9,199 nucleotides of DNA from a bacterium (lineage in GTDB: Bacteria; JACRDZ01; JAJRWM01). The stretch covers positions 1 to 9,199 of the forward strand of contig JAJRWM010000133.1 of NCBI GenBank assembly GCA_024276815.1, given 5' to 3'. Each line of letters opens with the position of its first letter. The first letter of the stretch is position 1. Shown here in pieces: positions 1-5,340 of this stretch. Below the pieces are notes generated by a model. It was not told the DNA's origin, ran no database searches, and worked only from the letters and a program-made list of their open reading frames with translations. The translations under genes were made by a program, and so were the position numbers.

Positions 1-36
1 GACGTTATAAATAAACGCTGACGAAAGACCAAGACG

Positions 37-62
37 GGCATATCCTGGATATGCCTTTTTTT
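37..62 (+). terminator. Intrinsic (rho-independent) terminator
   Basis: A perfect inverted repeat, GGCATATCC at 37-45 and GGATATGCC at 47-55, is followed at once by seven T residues (56-62). As RNA it would fold with a 7-8 bp stem and a 3-5 base loop. It lies upstream of the first gene, so it most likely ends a transcript coming from the left of the window. Bases 1-36 show no recognisable gene end. Confidence 0.8.
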
Positions 63-127
63 ATCAGGCCGCCAGAATACCTCGCTGGCTTGCGCCGGCG
101 GGGTCAGGTTCTTTTGGGGGGTGGACT

Positions 128-760
128 ATGTTCAAAAAGACGATGATCGCGATTTTACTTGCCGCTGTATGCGGGCTAACGTTTGGCGCCGAGTTGCGGG
201 AAGCGCAACTGCCGCCCGGCCTGGAAGGCTTGCCGGATCAGGAAATATTTTTTCCTCGATTCAAGGATATTCAGGCCGGTCAATGGGCGCTTTATGAGCA
301 GGAAAAGAGCGGTCGTCCCTGGAAGCTGGAATACAAGCTGACAGTCAAAGAGGTAAGCGCCAGCGGTTATTATCTGCTGGAAGCGGTAACCAGGCGGCCT
401 TATGAAACGATCATACAAAAGTGGAGGATTGATCTCAGGGATGGGAAAATCCTCGACTACTGGCTCAACTCCAAGGGGCGGAAACCCCGCCGCATCCCGA
501 TTATGGACGGCGCCAACAATACCGAACTGATAGCAATCATCAATCCGACGACCGAAAAAAACGCCGATCGGGATGAGCCGAAATGGTATACTGTCGTCAG
601 CCCCGCCGGAACGTTTAAATGCCGGAGAGTTACCGGCGTTTCTGACGCGAAACAGTCGGTGGAAAGTTTTCTGAGCGAAGATGTTCCTCTTTTTCAGGTT
701 GTCAAACAGGAACGGGAGGGCATGTCAATTCAACTGAAGGCTTTTGGGCGGGACAATTAA
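128..760 (+). CDS. Exported protein of unknown function, LolA/DUF3108-like in appearance
   Basis: A 210-residue protein with a clear Sec signal peptide: lysines at 3-4, a hydrophobic core around residues 6-18, and likely cleavage near residue 20-21 (FGA/E). The mature part has alternating strand-like segments, a GQWALYE stretch near residues 51-57, a SPAGTFKCRRV stretch near 160-170 and a VPLFQVVKQE stretch near 187-196. This order (a thioester-free, LolA-like or DUF3108-like beta fold ending in a 'PAGTFxC...VPLxxxVK' pattern) is seen in many small periplasmic proteins of unknown role. The family call is an impression, not a proven match. A G-rich ribosome site (GGGGGGTGG, 116-124) precedes the ATG at 128. 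The TAA at 758-760 leaves 27 bases before the TPR gene, so the two are probably co-transcribed. No promoter could be recognised between the terminator at 62 and the start. Confidence 0.8.
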   Translation: MFKKTMIAILLAAVCGLTFGAELREAQLPPGLEGLPDQEIFFPRFKDIQAGQWALYEQEKSGRPWKLEYKLTVKEVSASGYYLLEAVTRRPYETIIQKWRIDLRDGKILDYWLNSKGRKPRRIPIMDGANNTELIAIINPTTEKNADRDEPKWYTVVSPAGTFKCRRVTGVSDAKQSVESFLSEDVPLFQVVKQEREGMSIQLKAFGRDN

Positions 761-787
761 CGGTATAAGCCTGGTATCGAGGCCAAA

Positions 788-1621
788 ATGTCTTATCCGA
801 GAAAGGCGTGGGGAACGTTTGCCGCCGCTCTGCTTAACTCCGGCGTCGAAGCGTTGCTGGAAGAAGATTATGAGCGGGCGCTGTCCGAGTTCCGGAATTT
901 CACCGGGAAATTTCCCGACTATGCCGATGGTTTCTATTATCTGGGGTTAACCCAGGAGCAGTTAGGCCAACCGAGTAAAGCGGTCAAGTCCTTCCGGAGA
1001 GCCATCGGGATCAATCCTGAATATTCGGAAGCCTGGAATGGTTTGGGGGTGACTTACTCCCGTCAGGGACTTCTTGATAAGGGCCGGGAATGTTTTAAAA
1101 AAGCCCTGAGTCTCGATCCGGGATCGCTGGAATCTCACTTTAACCTGGGGCTGGATTATGAGTCCGAGGGGGCTTTGAAAAAAGCCGTCGCGGAGTTCAG
1201 CCTGGCTTCATCCCTGGCTCCGGATGATCTCGACCTGCATTACAACCTGGGTGTGGACTATTACCGGTTGGGTGAAAGACAGAAAGCTCTGGACGAGTTT
1301 TGTTATCTTCTCGACCAGCGTCCCGACGATGTTAATGTTTTGAGTCGTCTGGGTGAGTTACACCTGGAGTCCGGCGACCCGGAGCAAGCCTGCCGTTTTT
1401 TTAACCGGGCCGTTAGTCTGGCTCCGGAATACGCCGATGTCAGAAACAAATTAGGTCAGGCCCTGGTTCAAAACAATCAACTGTCCGAAGCGGCTGTTCA
1501 CTTCCAGGCCGCGGTCACGCTCAATCCCGGCTACCAGGAAGCCCGAGGCCGGCTGGCGGAGACGCTCTGGCGTTTGGCAAGACCGCGAGAGGCTCTTGAG
1601 CAATACAGGATAATGGCTTAA
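788..1621 (+). CDS. TPR-repeat protein, truncated by an in-frame TAA in repeat 8
   Basis: A 277-residue product made almost wholly of tetratricopeptide repeats, which are helical hairpins that act as protein-interaction scaffolds. Repeats 1-7 and most of repeat 8 are present. Typical motifs are YLGLTQEQLGQ, WNGLGVTYSRQG, HFNLGLDYESEG and HYNLGVDYYRLG, each followed by a closing 'xxPD/PE/PG'. Start chosen at ATG 788, preceded by GAGG (779-782) at 5-base spacing. No signal peptide is visible, so as read the product would be cytoplasmic. The TAA at 1619-1621 falls at position 30 of repeat 8, and the same frame then continues with four more repeats up to a TGA at 2084-2086. The intact gene would therefore span 788-2086 and encode 432 residues. 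It is either a pseudogene, a read-through gene or a sequence error. The partner of the TPR array is unknown. Confidence 0.85.
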   Translation: MSYPRKAWGTFAAALLNSGVEALLEEDYERALSEFRNFTGKFPDYADGFYYLGLTQEQLGQPSKAVKSFRRAIGINPEYSEAWNGLGVTYSRQGLLDKGRECFKKALSLDPGSLESHFNLGLDYESEGALKKAVAEFSLASSLAPDDLDLHYNLGVDYYRLGERQKALDEFCYLLDQRPDDVNVLSRLGELHLESGDPEQACRFFNRAVSLAPEYADVRNKLGQALVQNNQLSEAAVHFQAAVTLNPGYQEARGRLAETLWRLARPREALEQYRIMA

Positions 1622-2086
1622 AAGGGGCCTGACGATCCTCACGCTTATTCCAATCTGGCCGAAATTTACCGCTACCTGAAACGGAACCGGCCGGCGCGGG
1701 AGAATTACGAGAAAGCCCTGGCTCTGGATTCTCAACTCATATCCGCCCGGCTGGGGCTGGCCTATTTGGATTTCGCCGCGGGGAACTTGGCCGCCGCCGA
1801 AAAAGCCATTAATCACGTTCTGGCGATAAACCCTTTTCACGCCGGCGCTCTTAACCTGTTGGCGAATTTGTATTTTCGCGAAGGAATGACCGCCCGGGCG
1901 CTGGAAAAAATCAAGCGGGCGATTGAAATAGCGCCTGATAACGGCACCTATTATTGTACCCTGGCCGAGATCGCCGTTGAGGATAAAAACATCGAGCTGG
2001 CTATTGCCTCGTATCAAAAAGCGGAACAGGACCAGGCGACCAGAGACCACGCCCGCCGGCAACTGAGGTTGTTGAATCGGGAATGA
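1622..2086 (+). pseudogene. In-frame C-terminal remainder of the TPR protein (repeats 8-12)
   Basis: Reading on in the same frame after the TAA gives KGPDDPHAYSNLAEIY and then four further 34-residue TPR units, ending at TGA 2084-2086. The distance from the conserved alanine of repeat 8 (in REALEQY) to the equivalent alanine of repeat 9 (in RPARENY) is exactly 34 residues only if the TAA is counted as one residue. A single codon was therefore substituted, with nothing inserted or deleted. A TTG at 1766 could in principle start a shorter product, but it lies mid-repeat and has no convincing ribosome site. AAAGGGG just after the stop (1621-1627) looks like a ribosome site but has no start codon near it. 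Without read-through this segment is probably not translated. Confidence 0.75.
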
Positions 2087-2103
2087 TTGTCATGAAGAGC
2101 CAG

Positions 2104-2133
2104 GCTTGATTCTCACTGAAACTACAGTGAAGC
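2104..2133 (+). terminator. Weak hairpin after the TPR gene, possible terminator
   Basis: TCACTG (2113-2118) pairs with CAGTGA (2125-2130) around a 6-base loop. Alternatively, CACTG/CAGTG can pair with an outer GCTT (2104-2107) to AAGC (2130-2133) stem. Only three T residues follow, so it would be a poor intrinsic terminator. It sits 18 bases after the end of the TPR frame and about 80 bases before the next promoter, which is the right place for a unit boundary. Confidence 0.3.
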
Positions 2134-2210
2134 TTTAAAGGGGTAAAGGTTTCCTTCTCCTCTCCTCTATTTCTTAACCCTCACTATATCATGATCCTGC
2201 CAAAAATGAC

Positions 2211-2240
2211 TTGACAACCTTTGGGGCCGCGTAGTACAAT
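2211..2240 (+). promoter_or_regulatory. Sigma-70-type promoter of the conduit operon
   Basis: A perfect -35 box TTGACA (2211-2216) and a -10 box TACAAT (2235-2240, five of six consensus bases) are separated by 18 bases. Transcription would begin near 2247, leaving a leader of about 120 bases before the beta-propeller gene. This supports independent transcription of the propeller-cytochrome-barrel operon from the unit to its left. Confidence 0.75.
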
Positions 2241-2245
2241 CTTAT

Positions 2246-2265
2246 AAATTTTTGTGTCAAAATTT
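2246..2265 (+). repeat. Inverted repeat over the predicted transcription start, possible operator
   Basis: AAATTTT (2246-2252) and AAAATTT (2259-2265) are exact reverse complements separated by 6 bases. A shifted register gives TTTTG-TGT-CAAAA (2250-2262). The site begins 5 bases after the -10 box and covers the likely +1, a common place for repressor binding. It could also be a weak AT-rich RNA hairpin at the 5' end. It matches no named operator that I recognise. Confidence 0.4.
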
Positions 2266-2360
2266 CCCTTGTAAAAACTAGGATTAGGGAATAAACGGGC
2301 TGGTAGATCCAAGACAATATGCAGCTTTCTGGTTAATTTTGTCAATAAATTTAGGTAGCC

Positions 2361-2366
2361 ATGTAA
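2361..2366 (+). promoter_or_regulatory. Minimal start-stop element (ATG TAA) directly before the propeller start
   Basis: The sequence reads ATG TAA ATG, with all three codons in one frame. The upstream AGG (2353-2355, within TTTAGGTAG) is 5 bases from the first ATG but 11 from the second, so ribosomes may first engage the ATG that is followed at once by a stop. Initiation at 2367 would then depend on direct reinitiation or on looser spacing. It may also be chance. Confidence 0.35.
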
Positions 2367-3488
2367 ATGCGACTGTACACACGTAAAGTCTTTTTCTCTC
2401 TGATGGCGCTTTTCCTGTTTTGCTTGATCTCTCCTCCCGAGGAAGCCTGGTCGCAGGTTCAGCTTAATTATAAGTATACGACGATAGAGACGGACCCGGT
2501 TGACCCTGATCTTCTATGGCTGGGGACGGAGGGCGGAGTAAAAAGTTACCGCGTCGCTGAAAGACAATGGCGGCTGTATCCTGAGCCGGGTCTTGTTAAA
2601 TGTCTGTTAATCGACAAGCGCAACAAGAACATTGTCTGGGCCGGTACCGAGGTCGGCTTGTATATTTACTCCCGAAACGAGGATAAATGGCAAAGCGCGG
2701 CTAAATATTTCCCCAAGCTTAAGTCTGATAAAAAAACATACGCCGCTTTTACGACCGGAGCGATAACCAGTATTGTCCAGGATCCAACCAGCCACAAGAA
2801 AATCTTCCTGGCTACCGAGGATGGTCTGGCGCGTTTCGACCGGGAAACGGAAAAAGCTCTGTTTCTTACCGCCGAGGATGGCTTGCTGGAAGATTTGATT
2901 AACTGTGTGAGCCTGGACAGTAAACTACCCGGGTCTCTTTGGCTTGGTTCGGATAGCGGGCTGATGTCCCTGGAGATCAAAGAACGGAAGATTAAAAGAC
3001 ACCTGAGCCAGGATGAAGTGCCCGGCGACGGGATCAAGGTGCTTGCTGTCGGCTCGGAGTGGGTTTTGGTCAATGACCCTGACGGCGGCATTGCCCGGTA
3101 TAACAAAAAAGATGATTATTGGGAGAGTTATATTTCCTATGACAAACTGGACCTGTCCCGTTACGAAGTGCTCTCGCTCAAATATCTGCCGGGAACAGAA
3201 TCCGCTAAACTGGTTGTTGGAACCCGTAACAACGGCGCGATAATTATTGACGAGGTGACGAAAGCATACAGCCGGCTACGACAAAAAGGAATCAGCGTTA
3301 CCGCGATATCTGAAGACGGCGGCCGGGGGAAAAAGATTTGGTTCGGAATGCGGGTCTGTTCCGGAGGAGGGGTCGGTTACTATTCCTTCGCGGATAAAAC
3401 CTGGTGGCAGACTTACCCCCTGGTGGTCCTGGATAGCACTTATCCCGTTATCTGGCGGGAGACACAAAAAGATCAACAAGGTTTCTGA
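2367..3488 (+). CDS. Exported beta-propeller protein of the conduit operon
   Basis: A 373-residue protein with a Sec signal peptide (R2, R6, K7, hydrophobic residues 8-21, likely cleavage after AWS near residue 29). The mature part carries a recurring blade motif of the 'two-component regulator propeller' type, [LVI]-W-x-G-[TS]-x-x-G-[VL]: LWLGTEGGV at 50-58, VWAGTEVGL at 90-98, IFLATEDGL at 146-154, LWLGSDSGL at 191-199, LVVGTRNNG at 282-290 and IWFGM near 324-328. That indicates roughly six to seven blades. No sensor kinase or transmembrane part follows, so it is a stand-alone periplasmic or surface propeller. It is first in the operon, and its TGA directly abuts the cytochrome ATG, which suggests tight co-expression. 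Propeller or NHL-type proteins accompany multihaem cytochrome clusters in several metal reducers. A scaffold or assembly role is inference; no enzymatic residues are apparent. Confidence 0.8.
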   Translation: MRLYTRKVFFSLMALFLFCLISPPEEAWSQVQLNYKYTTIETDPVDPDLLWLGTEGGVKSYRVAERQWRLYPEPGLVKCLLIDKRNKNIVWAGTEVGLYIYSRNEDKWQSAAKYFPKLKSDKKTYAAFTTGAITSIVQDPTSHKKIFLATEDGLARFDRETEKALFLTAEDGLLEDLINCVSLDSKLPGSLWLGSDSGLMSLEIKERKIKRHLSQDEVPGDGIKVLAVGSEWVLVNDPDGGIARYNKKDDYWESYISYDKLDLSRYEVLSLKYLPGTESAKLVVGTRNNGAIIIDEVTKAYSRLRQKGISVTAISEDGGRGKKIWFGMRVCSGGGVGYYSFADKTWWQTYPLVVLDSTYPVIWRETQKDQQGF

Positions 3489-5321
3489 ATGACTACAAAC
3501 AAGTTCGGTTGTGAGTTGCTGGTGCTGGTGGCGGTCGTTTTCGTGTCGTGCCGAGTCTTCTCTTTCAGCTTTATGGACGACCCTCATACCAAACGCGTGC
3601 TGTGCAACTCGTGCCACGGCGAGGGGAATTCCTATGGCTATCCGCGTAGCGGCGAGCATCGCAAGCACGTTGAAGGCTTGTTGCACTCGGATAAAATCTC
3701 CAATGAAAGCTATGACGATGAGATGCTGGAGGATCCGAATCCTGATGACGGGGTCGCGGTGTTTGGTCAAAAGAGCGTCTGGGATTCCTGTGATGAATGC
3801 CATCACGCCAGTGTTCCCTACAGTCAGCGCACCGCTACCTTTGATTGTGATTCTTGCCATGGAGAAACACCCGATATACCTGACCTTGAAGAACCCGACA
3901 ATGTACTACACATTGATGGAGAAGTGAAAGTGGTTTTTATGGATACGACGGCGACCTTTAACCAGGTCTCCAGGACCTGTAGCGGGCTTGACCGCTGCCA
4001 TGTCACCGCGCCGGTTGATAATGCCCGCTGGGGGAGGGGCGGCAAGACGGCCAAGGAAATCAAAGAGGACTTTTTTGAAAGCGTTTGCCGCGATTGCCAC
4101 ACCAACACGAGAGACGTGGAACAATTGACCCGCGACAAAATTTATTTTGGCAGATCGGTGAACAGCCTGTGCGATAGGTGCCACGGTGAAGATGAAGACC
4201 AGGAGGTGACCGTAAAACACAGCCTCGACTTTGAAATAACAAATGAGCAACGGTTAAGTTTCCCGGCGGCTTTTCCCTTTGAGCAGGGTAATATCTTTAC
4301 CTGTTCAACCTGTCATTCGCCGCATGGGGAAATCTGCCAGTCGTGTCATAGTTTGAATGACCGCGGGGTAAACGACAATAAGGACGTGGACCGGGTTTTT
4401 GGCGGGCAGGTGTATGACTATTATCTGGCGGCCGGGATGAGTTCCGGCAGGCAAACGGTTACTCCAATTCGGAGAAGCAATGTATTTCTGAGAACAGTGG
4501 CCACCCTGGATTACGATTATTCCAACCACAGCTTCAATTATTCCGATATTGAAACGCTGAAGAAGAATTTCTGCACGGCCTGCCATGCCGCGTCCTTCCG
4601 CAATCTCAATACTGGGATCAATATCCACCTGAATTTCCAATGTAATGATTGTCACCGTGAATTGCCTTATACCAAAAGGATCTGCACTAAAGCCGAGGCT
4701 TTTGGCGGCGAGATTTTTCCTGATATCTATTTTGACCGGGATGCTGCCGTGTCTGGTGATATAAACGTTGCCTGCTCCAGCTGTCACCCTAAAAAACATT
4801 TCCATCTCCCGAAATTGCAGCTACTGATAAACAGGAAGTTACCAGGCGACCTGAAACTCAGCGAGTGGAAGGAATTAACCTGCGCTACCTGCCATGACCC
4901 GCACCTGAAATATGGGGAAACCGGCTTGATCTTCAAGCGCTTGACCGATAAGGGGCGGGGCTTGTGCGAAGTATGTCACGGCGATGATAAAAAGTTTAAA
5001 TCGGTCAATCCGCACGGCCGGAAAGATAAATGCGTGTATTGTCATTTTGTCGAGCCGAATCGGAGCAGAAACCTTCTGGATGGGGAAAAAAAGATCTTGT
5101 CCAAAGACTATATCTCTCGTTGCGAAATCTGCCATTCCGATTGGGTAAATACTCATCCCATAAATGTTTATCCCTTTGATGATAATGAGTTGGGTCTTAA
5201 ATTGAACCGGCAGGATATGCTTAGTTGCGGCAGTTGCCATGACTATCATGAGCCTAAAGAAATTGTTATTCCCAAGGCGGACGCCGATAACGGAATATGT
5301 GGAATTTGTCACGAAATCTAA
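3489..5321 (+). CDS. Multihaem c-type cytochrome, 16 canonical haem sites plus one CX5CH
   Basis: A 610-residue exported cytochrome. CXXCH motifs begin at residues 39, 101, 120, 200, 228, 272, 283, 362, 385, 429, 465, 493, 515, 545, 580 and 604. A further CSGLDRCH at 164-171 could bind a seventeenth haem. Each CXXCH binds haem c by two thioethers with His as axial ligand, and the many other His residues can supply the second ligand. The N-terminus (residues 10-20 hydrophobic) is a Sec signal. Cys21 follows a poor lipobox (FVSC), so lipid attachment is doubtful. The start ATG 3489 abuts the propeller stop (3486-3488), with AAGG at 3478-3481 as ribosome site. It is followed 19 bases later by the outer-membrane barrel. 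By analogy with MtrA-MtrB and Geobacter conduits, it should form the electron wire inside the barrel. Haem density is about one per 36 residues, except for a haem-free stretch at 288-361. It matches no named cytochrome that I can recall. Confidence 0.92.
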   Translation: MTTNKFGCELLVLVAVVFVSCRVFSFSFMDDPHTKRVLCNSCHGEGNSYGYPRSGEHRKHVEGLLHSDKISNESYDDEMLEDPNPDDGVAVFGQKSVWDSCDECHHASVPYSQRTATFDCDSCHGETPDIPDLEEPDNVLHIDGEVKVVFMDTTATFNQVSRTCSGLDRCHVTAPVDNARWGRGGKTAKEIKEDFFESVCRDCHTNTRDVEQLTRDKIYFGRSVNSLCDRCHGEDEDQEVTVKHSLDFEITNEQRLSFPAAFPFEQGNIFTCSTCHSPHGEICQSCHSLNDRGVNDNKDVDRVFGGQVYDYYLAAGMSSGRQTVTPIRRSNVFLRTVATLDYDYSNHSFNYSDIETLKKNFCTACHAASFRNLNTGINIHLNFQCNDCHRELPYTKRICTKAEAFGGEIFPDIYFDRDAAVSGDINVACSSCHPKKHFHLPKLQLLINRKLPGDLKLSEWKELTCATCHDPHLKYGETGLIFKRLTDKGRGLCEVCHGDDKKFKSVNPHGRKDKCVYCHFVEPNRSRNLLDGEKKILSKDYISRCEICHSDWVNTHPINVYPFDDNELGLKLNRQDMLSCGSCHDYHEPKEIVIPKADADNGICGICHEI

Positions 5322-5324
5322 ATG

Positions 5325-5329
5325 AGGAG
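5325..5329 (+). promoter_or_regulatory. Ribosome binding site deciding the TTG start of the barrel gene
   Basis: AGGAG lies 11 bases before the TTG at 5341. An in-frame TAA (5338-5340) directly precedes that TTG, so no longer start is possible in this frame. The ATG at 5322 overlaps the ribosome site, lies in another frame and ends after 15 codons (TAA 5367-5369), so it is not the real start. Later in-frame options (GTG 5401, ATG 5461) would remove part or all of the signal peptide. Confidence 0.6.
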
Positions 5330-5340
5330 AATTCAAGTAA

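Noticed and set aside
1766-2086. Separate gene starting at TTG 1766.
   Set aside because: The frame is the in-frame continuation of the TPR gene, the TTG is mid-repeat, and there is no proper ribosome site.
3540-3551. Lipobox at Cys21 of the cytochrome (FVSC).
   Set aside because: Phe at -3 and Val at -2 are poor, and a normal Sec cleavage a few residues later fits as well.
4305-4805. Minus-strand open frame opposite the cytochrome, and similar ones at 3276-3860 and 4875-5447.
   Set aside because: They overlap a clear multihaem cytochrome on the plus strand and show no recognisable domains.
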